Position numbers and translations under genes: made by a program
The notes under the pieces: model-generated
The model's database searches: none
What the model saw: the letters and a program-made list of their open reading frames with translations, nothing else
What the model was told of the DNA's origin: nothing
Shown here: piece after piece, positions 24,090 through 36,205 of the stretch
Position numbering within the stretch: the stretch's first letter is position 1
How the letters are laid out: the number at the start of each line of letters is the position of its first letter
Source: Epiperipatus broadwayi
Taxonomy: Eukaryota; Onychophora; Udeonychophora; Euonychophora; Peripatidae
Length of the DNA stretch: 64,000 nt
Direction of reading: 5' to 3'
Assembly: GCA_028023455.1 (NCBI GenBank)
Contig: JAQFVV010000181.1
Span: forward strand, 1,308,001 to 1,372,000

Positions 24090-24180
24090 ATTATCCAACA
24101 TGAGAACTTTTCAAAATTTTAACGACCCCCCAACAATTTTTTGAGATCCCACAGATTGCAAACTGTTAGCCTAAACTTTT
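24090..24180 (-). mobile_element. Possible hAT-type non-autonomous end
   Basis: On the minus strand the segment reads CAGTTTGCAATCTGTGGGAT and then GGGGGGTCGTTAAAATTTTG. Paired CAG-start and GGTCG words of this layout are seen at ends of hAT-type short elements. Only one end is visible. Confidence 0.25.
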
Positions 24181-24289
24181 AATCTTTATCAGTTGAAATT
24201 TCTATTTCAAATCCAGTTCCAGATTGACTCATTAGTAATTTTATTCCCTTAAATGATACTTAGAAAAATGTACTTAGAAAAGATTTAAA

Positions 24290-24930
24290 ACTAGACTTCC
24301 AAGCTTCCTACAGATATCCATTCCATCTTATACAACCGATACACATGACCGTATACATGTGAAAAAGATAAATGATTTCCAAATATAAAATATATTGAAG
24401 ATTATCCCTTCTAATTATATTAAGTTCAGTATAGACAATATTGGTATGCTCTCTATATTGCATTTTTGTAAATACAAGTTTTTTTATAAAGCAATGTCTC
24501 GATCTATATGACTTGCTTTATTGATTATTACAATGTACTTGTATTTAAATATTACATATTTAGCCTGTATTCTGCCATCTCTTTTCTCTGGATTTAAATG
24601 GACATATTAAGGTGCATGAGAGATCAAAGTGACTTAAAGTCAACATGAGCTTTGAGTATTCCGTAATCAGATATTCTTATGATATGAATGGCTGAAAAGT
24701 AGGAGTGGAGAAGACTGAAACCTGTCTATTAATGTTTGATTTTCTATCTTAATATAAACTCAGCACTAATTATATATATATGGGAGGTGATGATCTGGAC
24801 GAACTGACATAAGAATGCTAGTTCAGCATGAAATATGAGTGTTGGAGATCATTTACCTTTTCCACATGGATGTGGTCATGTGTATTGGTTGTATAAGATG
24901 GAGTAGATAAGTGTGAGTAACATATATATT
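24290..24930. repeat. Family A copies head to head with a nested family F insertion
   Basis: A minus-oriented head (24290-24390, ACTTCCAAGCTTCCTACAG) is followed by a plus-oriented unit that ends AGTATAGACAATATT. Family F (24438-24537, TTGGTATGCTCTCTATATTG) then interrupts. The family A middle and a second head follow to about 24930 (CTAGTTCAGCATGAAATATG). Confidence 0.75.
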
Positions 24931-24939
24931 GTGACCATA

Positions 24940-25734
24940 CCATTTGTAAGTCATTTTTAAAAAAATTTAAAAATAGCTAGTTTGAAAAAAATTTAAATTT
25001 ATATTAGTCCATAATATTTTGTATTAATATTGTATGTAAAATAAGCTTAAACCTGTTAGGTAAAGGGTTAATAAACCTATATAAAATATTTAAAGTTATA
25101 TTAGTATAGTTTTAAAAATATAAAAGTAATATGTCATTTTTAATTGAAGCATAAAATTAAATTAATGTTTATTCTAAGTGTGGATTTAATTAATGTGTAT
25201 ATTTTAAAAATATAATGCTAAAATAGCAGTTTAGCTACAATATTTAATATTATATAATTTTTCTAATATATTTTAAATAATTTTCTTTATTTAAGTTATT
25301 ATTTTAGATAATCATTATTTAGCTATTCTAGAATGTTCTAAAATAGTGTCACATATCTTTAAAGGGTAAGTCTTCGTCCTTGAGCTTACATATTTTAATC
25401 AAAAATATTAATTTTAAATCTTTGTTAGTAAAAAATTTAGATACATTAAATGTTTCAAATAATGTGAATTTTATTTTAAAAGTATAATAATAAATTTCAT
25501 TATAATGTTTGTCATATTTTATATTCTAAAGTTATTATTAAAGTTATTAATAATGTTTCTAATCTTTAAATAAATGAATATTATTTTATAAAATATTAAA
25601 TATAAGTAAGAAATATAATAATTTGATTATTCTAAAAAATTAGTTGTAGACAGTAATGTAATCGATATGTAAATTAGTGTCTAAGAATAACTGTAAATTA
25701 ATGTTTTATAATTTTACTCCATAATTTTTTGTGT
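24940..25734. other. Very A+T-rich stretch, nothing recognised
   Basis: It is mostly A/T words with scattered GGGTTAA-like sites (about 25067). Confidence 0.5.
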
Positions 25735-26585
25735 TTTGGCCAATTCACCCATGGTAAATTTTTCCGCAAGTATTATATGTTAAAATGCATATTTTTCTGT
25801 ATATTTCATAATATAAAAATTTCCTTCAAAAAATTATGATAGATGGTGGGAAATTTAAAAAAAAAAAAGGTTTACAAAAGACATAAGCCCCACCCTGACA
25901 TGTTCATCCATTGTTCCAAGGCCATGCAGTAAAAAGTTTGGCATATTAATAGATTGTTTAAAAATAATAGTCCCAACAGCCAACAATGTGTTTATTTGTG
26001 AATTTAATATGATTTCAGATTTTTTTTACAATAATTTTCACAATACTGATTAAGTATTAAGAAATATAAATTATTAATAACTTATTTTGGCTGGAAATAC
26101 TTTATTTTGAAAAATAGAATGTTATATTAGCAGCTAACATAAATTTGGCCTTAAGCTATTTAGAAGTTTAGCTTCCATGTAAGCAATCTACTTATACTTA
26201 CGAGTATGAAAATATCACAATTTTGCAATAAATATTCACAAATTTTAAACTTTTAAAGCATAATTCATCAGATATGAGAAATAAATAAATATTGTTTAAA
26301 TTTTTAAAAATAATCAGAAATAATGAAGATTTCATTGATTTTGTAAACTGAAAATAATATTTCTGAAATAATGATGTGTAATCTTTTTGTTTTGAGTACA
26401 ATCTCATTTTCTTAATATTTATAGAAACAAAATGTGAACAATTAAAATTTATTTCAGTAGTAAACAAAAATATCTATCAAATGAAGTCCATTTTATTATT
26501 TTCTGATAAGTAATAATCATTTGATCATATATTTTATGTTGCTGTGTGAAACAAAGAAAAATGTCAGAAAATGCTAAAATGTTTG
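25735..26585 (+). repeat. Dispersed repeat family D, plus copy
   Basis: It matches 42330-43115 in reverse complement over about 800 bases, from CCAATTCACC to TCAGAAAATGCTAAAATG, with substantial divergence. The minus-strand frame at 26198-26467 lies inside and has no known motif. Confidence 0.8.
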
Positions 26586-26887
26586 AATCTAGGCTGCACT
26601 AAGAAAGGATTAACCAATGAAATCACTAAATAAGAAAGGTATAAATATAGGTGTTTAGTCAGTCTAGTCAGTCTTTAAATCTATTTTTAATTTAAGCCTA
26701 AGTTTAACCCTATTTTTAATTTAATTAGCCAAGTAAAGTTTTAATTTTTTATAAAATATTTTTTGTTAGTAAAATTGAAAGTAAAATTTTAAATAATTTA
26801 TTGTAATGTATCCCATGATTGGGTAAATGAGTTAATTCCCTGTCAGTAAATTTTCATATCAAAGCTTAAAGAAACCTTGATAAATTT

Positions 26888-27208
26888 ATGGAGACCAATT
26901 ATTGTTATGTAATCACCAGTCTGATGCCCAGAAGAAACCATAAAAACTGTAAGTGTATAGCCAAGGAAAACTTAAACAGGATCCACAAAAACCTATTTAA
27001 TTTTATTTGTGTAAGTGAAATGAGAAGACATTTATATTTAGCAATTATGAGAAATCCTCATAAATATAGACTTTTGTGGAATTTATGTCCCACTATTATG
27101 TTGAGAATAACTAACAAAAGCTATTTGAAAAGTCATTCTGTCTTGAAAAGAAAGAATGAAAAGTTATATTATGCAAGTAAAATAAATGCATATAATGGAA
27201 GTTTATAA
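26888..27208 (+). CDS. Uncharacterised 106-codon open frame, doubtful
   Basis: The frame starts METNYCYVITSLMPRRNHKN and is Lys/Asn/Ile-rich. It contains two Cys pairs but no domain that I recognise. It is among the longest non-repetitive frames in the window, and its sequence upstream (about 26640-26700) carries GGTATAAATATAGG, a TATA-like word. In a genome this A+T-rich, a chance frame of this length is unexpected but not impossible. It could also be the first exon of a retroelement or gene. No splice context was tested. Confidence 0.2.
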   Translation: METNYCYVITSLMPRRNHKNCKCIAKENLNRIHKNLFNFICVSEMRRHLYLAIMRNPHKYRLLWNLCPTIMLRITNKSYLKSHSVLKRKNEKLYYASKINAYNGSL

Positions 27209-27259
27209 ATGTGCATATAGTTTTATATTATCTGCAAATACATTTGTGAACGTGTTTTT

Positions 27260-30200
27260 GATACTAATTTGTTTTCTAAATGAGCATTATATTTTAAAAA
27301 AATGATGCAGGGAAAATGAAGAAAATGTGTTTTCGTAAAATTTTCATTGAAAAATTGCAACACTAAAGAAAAAATGAATTTTTAATAATATTTTTAAATT
27401 CTTTAAAATTTGAATATAATATTATCTGCATAAAGAAACTATAAAATCTTGTAAGAAATTAATTCATAAATGTGCATGTCTGAAAAAGAAAAAAATTGAA
27501 ACTTATTTTTAAAAAAGCTTACCTTATAAGTTATTATTATTATATTACAAATTGTTCATGAATATACATAAAGTAGAATTGATCTGAAAGTTGTTTAATA
27601 AAAATAAACAAAATAACTATTGATATTAATTTATAAAATATGCAAATGCTTCCTGGAGAGATGTTAACCATGTCATATTTTTTTGATAAAGTCTGGACCA
27701 CCATAGAAAAATGATCTAATGGAAATTATTATCTAATATAAAATTATTTTAATGAATATTTTCCTCCAAGAAATGTTATGCTTGAAGTGCTAAGAAAATG
27801 TACTTAGACTATTTATCAAGTATAGATAAACAGTATTTCAAAGGAATTTTGAAAGATGTACTTTTATGTGTTACAGAATTTATTATTCAGCAAAAATGGA
27901 AAAACTTTGCTGCAGAAACTTTTGGTTGTTAACACTTCCCCCATTTCATCTGAGCTATAAGAAAAAAAACAGGTCTTATATTATAGCTTAATTTTTTTAT
28001 TCTATTAATAATATTTTTAATAGTAATAATATGCAATTTAATATGTTTTAGAAATAAGCATAAGCTTAGTTTTAACCTTTTATTGGGTAATTAATTTTAT
28101 TGGCTGAGTGAGGTAAAACTCTAAACTTTTAATTGGTCAACTGACAAACTCAAGCATCAAAATATATTCATCTTTTAATATTATATTCACTTTAGTTTCA
28201 TTTGTAAAAAGTATATTAATAATATGTCAGGTTATAAAAACAAACGAAAGTTTTTTCAAAAATAAATTTTTATTTATAATTATAAAAATATTTGATAGTG
28301 GCAAATCTAAAACGAACATTAATAACCAACTAAAAAGTTTTGCTGACTTCAGTGATTTCTTTCTCAATTTTAAGTTGTGGATAAGTAAATAATTTTTACT
28401 AATATCTTAACTATTTTTCTATAATAATTTTATTTTTAGCATATTTTATCAAAATAATTTATAATATGTCAAAAAAATGCTTTAAAATGGTCTAAAACAT
28501 TCGTTTATCACTTTTGAAATGAAAAAAATCATAACGCTTAGTTATTGACAATCCATTTTCTTTGTTGTCGAAAGCTAATAGCCAATGAGCTTTAAGAAAG
28601 AACCACTTTCTTTTTTTAGACTTTTAATGTTAGTTTAATTAATTTTTACTTGTAAAATAATTCAAGAGAGGGCAGCATCTTACGGACTTTTTATAACCTT
28701 TCAAATGACGGTAAAATCTTTACCGTAGCATTAAAAATAATGGAATTCAAGAAACTTGAAGCAGCTTTGAGTCATCTCATAAAACTCCTTTAATAAGTTA
28801 AGATTCTAATAAATTTATTTTTAAATGAAAAAAAAAAATAGATATAAAATTTCATTTTTCTGAAAGATAAATATAAAAAAAAAATATGCCAATAACTTGT
28901 TACATGTTTGGACAACTATGAAGAGAATGGGATTGTAGTATTTAATTCCAATAATTGTTGGGATTAAAGGTAAACTATTATGCATTGTAATATTATTTTA
29001 ATGTATATTTTGTTTGTTTATCATAATACTTAAGACATTAAAACCAGAAAAAAAATCATACTTATAAGATTAAGAATATATTGTTTTGTGAAGATATGAA
29101 AGTAGAGAAAACCATGTGTGTTATCTAAAGGTATTTAAATAATTTTATGAATACTTAAGTATGCATATCTTTAAATATAATTATGAGTTACCAAGATATC
29201 ATTCTAGATAGTATTTGTTTAGATACAACAAATTAAAACACTGATCTCTGAATTAGTTAATATTATAATATAATTGAAGAAATGTGTGATACAGATAGAT
29301 TTTATTGAAATCATATGTGTATACAATGTTTTTGAACCTTCTTGATTTTAACATTAGATATTTATTTTGAAATGTAGTTTGGAGATTATTTTATGTACAA
29401 TAATTAGAATTTCTTTACGATGTCAAGAGATGTATTTAGAATGTGGAAGATGAAGGATAGTGATCTGGGAAATTAGTTGTAAAACAAAATACTGGGTTAT
29501 AGGCATATTCAGGAGAAAAATTACATTTGAATTATACTGTCATGAATTTATGAATTAAATACAGGCAACAAAATTCTGTATATTTAGTATATGGTCAGTT
29601 ATATTCTTTCCATAGTTCAGTAAGAGTTCAGATAGAAGCCATGACTGGAATTTAAAGTATATGATAAATATTGTGACCTTAAGCACTGCACCCATGATAT
29701 TCCATATTAGTTTATAATTTATTGTTGTATTCATATCCCTCACTGTAATCACTATTAATTGCCACTGGATATTATATCATGAAGGATAGGTATACTTTAA
29801 AAGTTGGTCAGAAAAATAGCTGGACTGTAGAAGGTTGCTAGTATTTGTGAATGCAAGAGAAGAAAAAAATATCACAAATGATATTTATTTATTATTATTT
29901 ATGGATAAAATTAAAAAGAATAATTTGATACATATATATTGAAACGGAAATCTCCCAATCTCTTTCCGTTTCACCATCAACCTAATGACCTACTCATCTG
30001 AACTAGTTTCGAACCTATCTTAAATGTAAAAATGTTATATATAAGTCGAGTAGTAAAACTTTGTTATCATGGCCGCTTGAATGGCATCATCCATTTACAT
30101 ACAAAAATACGCTATAATTAGACAGGTTTGATAAAATTATAGCGTAGAAAGGCTCATAATTTATTATAAAATGTTTTATTAATTTTCAGTCAATTCTTAA

Positions 30201-30690
30201 TTATATTCGCTATTATATTCGTATGTGGATGGATAATTTAAACCTTGGAATAACGGCAAAATGATTCGTATATATATTTAAGTTTAAATAAAAGAAATAA
30301 TGTAAAACATTTTCTTTAAAATATATTTAACGGTTTTCTGATGTAATATTTTATATATATATATAACAGAAACTAAAGTATTTATTTAAATCTGTCCAAT
30401 TTGTTATTTTGTAAAAACAAATATGTTAAAAGTTATTTATTTCAGTAAAATAAAAATCTGTTTATAATTAAAAATGAGAATTTTGTGTAAACAAAAAATC
30501 AATTAGTGACCGCACCTGGGTTAAAAGTAAAATCTAGTTTACTGATTGATTTTGTTTAAAACAAAAGACTTTATCATTAAATCAGAATACCGTTACTTCT
30601 GCTAAACTTTAACATTCTATAAGACCTAAAAAGGAATTTAATTTGTGAAATCTGAATCAAAATTAAATAATTTATATATTTTAATAATTT
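27260..30690. other. Long A+T-rich stretch with no recognised gene
   Basis: A small perfect hairpin GAAACGGAAA/TTTCCGTTTC lies at 29941-29972. The minus frame at 29555-29752 has no motif. The stretch otherwise holds only simple A/T-rich sequence. Confidence 0.5.
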
Positions 30691-30699
30691 TTAAGTAAA

Positions 30700-32350
30700 T
30701 TAAATATAACACCTCGGAGACGTTATCTGTTGTAGAAATTAGATTATATGATTTTGTTTTAATTAAAAGTCAATTGGTCCTGAGGCAAACGAAATTCCAA
30801 AAAGGTGTTAAGGCTTGGTGAAAAATATATAAATAGGCCTTATTTTAAGTGGGAAGATATTACTCCATCTTGCTTTTGAAGAGCTGTTAATATCAGAAGT
30901 TATAAATTATTTAATTTTACCATGTCTTGCTAGTCAGGCAGAAATTTTGCTGCCGTTCCCGTGATGGAACGCCGAAGTTCAATCCATCCAGTGCTGAAGC
31001 AACAAGCAACAAGCTTATACCAAATAAAAGATGCCATAAGCTGCTAAAGGGGACTTGCCTTCATTCCAACACCATTTTAAAATCGTCTCCCAACTAAACA
31101 GAACATGCCATAAGCCGCCAAAGAAGTCACCTTCGTTCCAGCTCGAATATCTCCAGTTCAGCTATAGGAGAACTGCCTTAATATTACTAAAATCGCAGAG
31201 CTCTGTGTAAAATTCAAAATGATGATGATTTCTTCAAAATCAGGTTAGCTAACCCTATTAATGAAAATTCTGTATTTAATGTAAACTCTGTCTTAATTGT
31301 CTAATAGTTAAATTCTATAAAATGAAATACTTTCGTTAATTTTTCTTTGTTAATTCAATATTTTGCTATATAACTTAATCACTGCAGTATATTTACTTTT
31401 CCCTTGATTATTTTAATAATTATTAATTATGCCTATGTTTCAAAATGGCGTGCATTTAATTCTAGAATATGTTTTAAAGATATAATTTAAAATCTTCGTA
31501 CCATTATTTATTATAGCATCATTTAGCACGCTGTTTCAAAACCCAAATTTATAAATAATGGTGACCCTTTGTGCTTGTTATTATTTTGTCATTTAGTAAA
31601 TTAATTAATATAAATATAAAATGTGGCTTTTCAACCTTTAATTTACTATGCTACTAAAGATTAAACTAGCCTGGAGTGTAATTATAAGTATATTCTTCTT
31701 ATTAAAGTATTCGTAAGTCCTTTAAATATACTCCCCCCTTTTAGTTTATTAATTATAGATAACTGAAAAGATTGACCGGGATAAAGTAAAGTTTGTATAT
31801 ATTCCCGTCAGTAGCATATACATATTTCTCATGCTACAGAAGAGTTGGCTCTTTTGATCAAGCTGATAAACTTGTGTTCATTTAATATATGATATTTAAT
31901 TTATAATATACTTCGGCTTGGCGGATGTGAAACTTATTAATATTTTATCGTTATGCTGTTTTTTTTATATATACATAAGATTTAGCCACGGTATGTCCAG
32001 CCCATTTTCTTTTATGGGTAGTGCAGTAGCTAAGTCTGAGCTACGGGCCAGATTAGCACGTAAGTCCCCACTTCTTATGAACCAAATAAAGGTTCCCCTT
32101 TTAGCAGCATGAGGACCGGTTATTGGGTAAACCGGTGTTTGTCACGAAAACCCTAAAACTATTCTTCCATCCGCAGAGCAACTTTATTATTATATTTTAC
32201 TTGTGCCTAGCATATTAGTAAAATCGTTATAGCCAACTCTGCCTCCCTAATATGCAATCTTCGGCATTGAACCGAAGCATTCTTGAAAACCCGTTCGATC
32301 AAAAGCTATCTGGGATGCTTGATATGCCCATATTTAATATAAAAAATGTA
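30700..32350 (+). other. GC-richer island with TATA box, internal duplication and exon-like frame
   Basis: A TATA motif AATATATAAATAGGCC (about 30823) is followed by GC-richer sequence. ATGCCATAAGCTGCTAAAG (31031) recurs as ATGCCATAAGCCGCCAAAG at 31105 (period 74). A short ATG-led frame ends at TCAAAATCAG/GTTAGC (about 31243), which looks like a splice donor. Downstream, hairpins such as ACCGGTT...AAACCGGT (about 32115) occur. The layout suggests an LTR or promoter region of a retroelement, or a real 5' exon. Neither is proven. Confidence 0.35.
31918..32112 (+). CDS. Uncharacterised short frame in the GC-richer island
   Basis: The distal part reads MSSPFSFMGSAVAKSELRAR then LARKSPLLMNQIKVPLLAA, whose composition is unlike the A+T-driven frames elsewhere. 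An acceptor-like TTTAG (AG at about 31985) precedes it and a strong donor-like CAC/GTAAGT lies inside at about 32059. It could therefore be a 72-base exon or the N-terminal part of a small protein. The family is not recognised. Confidence 0.25.
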   Translation: MADVKLINILSLCCFFYIYIRFSHGMSSPFSFMGSAVAKSELRARLARKSPLLMNQIKVPLLAA

Positions 32351-32429
32351 TTATAATCTATATTACGTTTCACTCCAGACTTGGTTTGATTTCATGTAAA
32401 ATAGCCACTCGAACTGATTATAAAAGGGC

Positions 32430-33010
32430 ATAACTAATAAGTGAATGTAGTGATTAATTGTATAGCATGATATTTGGCTCCATTAAATAATAGCAACAAA
32501 CCTATTTGCCAACGTATCAATTATTGTTCAAATGTCCTAGAGAAATGTTATTTTATAATTAAAATGCCTGCGTGCATTTGCCAACAATAATGTTACATCA
32601 AAACACATCTCAAATTGTCAATAAATATATTTATAATTCATCATATATCAGTATCTGTCTCATTATTGGATCAATCCAATTCACTAATTGCCCACAGTTT
32701 TTCATTAGTAAAGCCTCTATATAAATTAATATATTAGATTTTATCTTTGGAATGTCTCTAGTATTAAGTTGTTTATATATATATATGTTTAAGTCCATGA
32801 GTCTTATTGTTTTCTCCGATTTGCTAGCGGGTCGGATTAAGAATTAAATCTTGTGTGCTATCATTGTTATGTTATCCATTAGGTGTTAGATCTGGTTCTT
32901 GGAGAATGGGTTCGAATCCAGGCTGGTCTCTGACATAAATCTCAGGCTTGACTGGGTTTGAAGTACATTTTGTGAGTTCCAGCTCATGTTAGATGGATAA
33001 GAATGTTTTG
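32430..33010. repeat. Old repeat with box B-like word
   Basis: AAAATGCCTGCGTGCATTT (about 32561) is shared with 11380. GGGTTCGAATCCAGG (about 32909) looks like a pol III box B, and a short TTTTGACCAGCACAATA at about 33006 matches TTTGACCAGTACAATGG at about 11796. It is probably a decayed SINE or LTR fragment. Confidence 0.35.
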
Positions 33011-33229
33011 ACCAGCACAATATGAACAATGGAAATCATTAAATTCAAATGTTGAATGCATATTTTTGTTTGAAAGAATGATGGAATGTAATATCTGAAT
33101 GGTCTTATGGTAATAGATATTGAAATAAATAAATATAGCATATACAAGTAATATATAATTATTTAATATAATCTGATTATGATATAAGTAAAATAAACTT
33201 AACAAAAATTAGTTATACAGTTATTTTAA

Positions 33230-34500
33230 ATATTTTACAACAAATAACTTATAAAATTATGAAGGAACTTATTTCATTAACTATATTTTTCTTTATTCAC
33301 TTTTATATTAGAATGTTCAAAATATAGCTAAAGGGTAAAGTTAAATACTTTATTGATATATAAATGATATACTTAGTTAGAATCTTAAGGATAATTTTAT
33401 ATGTCAAATTTATTTAAATAAGTATTAAACTTAGTTTAAACTTGTAGTATTGATGGGCATTACTATAATCATAATTTTCTTTCAGAAATATGAAGTATAT
33501 TATTAGTTACAAATGATAATGTAAGTAAATTGTAGTCATTACTGTTGTTATTTTATTTAAGTATGATAGTGACGATGGAATGTTGCTATCTCAAGTATAA
33601 AAGATAATAGTATTACTAATGTAATGCATAATATCTTATATAATTTTCTACAGCAAATAGTCAGAGTGAAGGCAATTCAATATTTTGTTATTCTCATAAT
33701 ATCTCTTATGTAAATATTTTAATTTCATTATTTTTTTGTAATTTTGTAAATGTTAAAATTTTATAAATTTATATTTATTGTAAAATTAAATATGTTGTTA
33801 AATAATAAACTTGTTAATGTTTTTGGAATTCATATTGTCTCAAGAGTTTCTTTGTTTGGTGTGTCTGTGTGTTTTTGAATCTTCATATTTGCACACGAGT
33901 TATAAAAATTACTTGTATCGTTATATTACTGCACATGATGAAAAAGAATATATTAATATAATTATCATTATTATTATACATCTTATTATTTCTATTATGA
34001 AGATTATATAACACCAATGTTTAAAAATTATCTAATATTACCATTATATTAAGAGTATAATGTTTTTTGTAAATGCCACATAAGAAATAAAAAATTTTAT
34101 AGCATAATATAATATATTTCAAAACTTATTAAAAATATTCGATGTTTTTTTTTTATTTTGTATAAGAATCTATAATCTTATTTATGTTTATTGAGGAATA
34201 GTAGTTAAGTAAATATATTATTTGAAGAAACCTGCAAATATTCTAGTTGTTCGTTGTTTTGGAAGAGTAGTTGAATATATGTAAAATCCCTCATTATATT
34301 TAGTTACATTGTATTAATTTGTATATTTTTATTATTAGGAGATGAGCCTGAGATGTTGAATAAGTATAAGAATTAGATGAAATGATAATGAATAGGAATT
34401 TTTAGTTAATGTTAAGTTTAAATATTATCTTTTATGAAAGGATAGTAATTGTTTTATTGTTTCATAATAAATTTTATAAATTATTTAATTAGGATTTAAT
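33230..34500 (+). repeat. A+T-rich dispersed repeat (family E), copy 1
   Basis: Landmarks AATAATAAACTTGTTAAT (33801), GTAAAATCCCTCATTATATTT (about 34279) and GAGCCTGAGAT (34346) recur in the same order and orientation near 54088, 54540 and 54596. Similarity between landmarks is low, so the boundaries are approximate. Confidence 0.4.
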
Positions 34501-35308
34501 TTATCTGTATTGTGAGCCATGAGAAAATATTACAAGGTAGACTTTTTATAAAATACTATTCTCATGTAGTACAATACAAAATGTGATATTACAAGTTACA
34601 AAATAACAATAACACTAAGGGTGCATATATACACAAAGGTTTCAATTGTTCATTTTATTTTTTATTTTCCTATTCTTTCACTAAATGACATTTTGTTTAA
34701 TAAAAATGACTGAATTTACAACACATAGTATTTATTTACAAATACTTGATGCGAATACTCAAGAGAATTTCAATTTGTCATTTGTACAGGAAAAAATCTA
34801 AATATAGAGTAATAATTTGCTTTAAAAAGGGACTTTTCATTATTTTCATAGCAGTAATTGAAGAGACAAAGTCAAGACATTAATAACATGTTATGGAAAA
34901 AAGTAGCAGTTTTTAAGTTTGTGGCATCTTAATGATTCAAAAAAAGAAATTAGTTTAACAAAAAACTTTTCAACATTTTAATGAGTGAGAAAACATATTG
35001 TGAAGAGTTAAACCCTACATTTAATAGGTTATACCTTTAATAGCTTATCTATTTTTTATATCTATTATGCTTTTATACATACATATAGACACTCCAAATT
35101 TTATATAATTATGATAAAAAAACTTATAATCATTTATTAATTACTATAATTTTCTGAAACTTCCATTGTTTATATCTACATAAGATAAATCCATTTCTGC
35201 ATAAAATTTTAATTGTACTTCAAATTAAATTTTAATTTGAAACAGTAAGATAATTTTATTAAATAGTTCAGCAGCAGCAGCGGCGGCAACTGTAACGGTA
35301 ATAATATA

Positions 35309-35336
35309 ATGATGATGATGATGATGATGATGATGA

Positions 35337-35367
<31 letters not shown>

Positions 35368-36180
35368 AAGAAGAAGAAGAAGAAGAAGAAGAAGAAGAAG
35401 AAGAAGAAGAAGAAGAAGAAGAAGAAGAAGAAGAAGAAGAAGAAGAAGAAGAAGAAGAAGCAGAAGAAGAAGAAGAAGAAGAAGAAGAAGAAGAAGAAGA
35501 AGAAGAAGAAGAAGAAGAAGAAGAAGAAGAAGAAGAAGAAGAAGAAGAAGAAGAAGAAGAAGAAGAAGAAGAAGAAGAAGAAGAAGAAGAAGAAGAAGAA
35601 GAAGAAGAAGAAGAAGAAGAAGAAGAAGAAGAAGAAGAAGAAGAAGAAGAAGAAGAAGAAGAAGAAGAAGAAGAAGAAGAAGAAGAAGAAGAAGAAGAAG
35701 AAGAAGAAGAAGAAGAAGAAGAAGAAGAAGAAGAAGAAGAAGAAGAAGAAGAAGAAGAAGAAGAAGAAGAAGAAGAAGAAGAAGAAGAAGAAGAAGAAGA
35801 AGAAGAAGAAGAAGAAGAAGAAGAAGAAGAAGAAGAAGAAGAAGAAGAAGAAGAAGAAGAAGAAGAAGAAGAAGAAGAAGAAGAAGAAGAAGAAGAAGAA
35901 GAAGAAGAAGAAGAAGAAGAAGAAGAAGAAGAAGAAGAAGAAGAAGAAGAAGAAGAAGAAGAAGAAGAAGAAGAAGAAGAAGAAGAAGAAGAAGAAGAAG
36001 AAGAAGAAGAAGAAGAAGAAGAAGAAGAAGAAGAAGAAGAAGAAGAAGAAGAAGAAGAAGAAGAAGAAGAAGAAGAAGAAGAAGAAGAAGAAGAAGAAGA
36101 AGAAGAAGAAGAAGAAGAAGAAGAAGAAGAAGAAGAAGAAGAAGAAGAAGAAGAAGAAGAAGAAGAAGAAGAAGAAAGAA
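35309..36180. repeat. Compound microsatellite (ATG)9 then (AAG)n of about 279 units
   Basis: After a short GCA/GCG patch (35270-35288), nine or so ATG triplets are followed by (AAG)n from 35338 to about 36174. Only one substitution (CAG at 35461) and a final one-base slip interrupt it. Frames reading poly-Arg or poly-Ser through it are not treated as genes. GAA/TTC tracts of this size can form triplex DNA. Confidence 0.99.
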
Positions 36181-36205
36181 GAAGATTCAACAATTCGACT
36201 AAATA

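Noticed and set aside
35225-36202. Long poly-Ser (minus) and poly-Arg (plus) open frames of about 300 codons
   Set aside because: They are direct translations of the (AAG)n microsatellite and have no non-repeat coding sequence.
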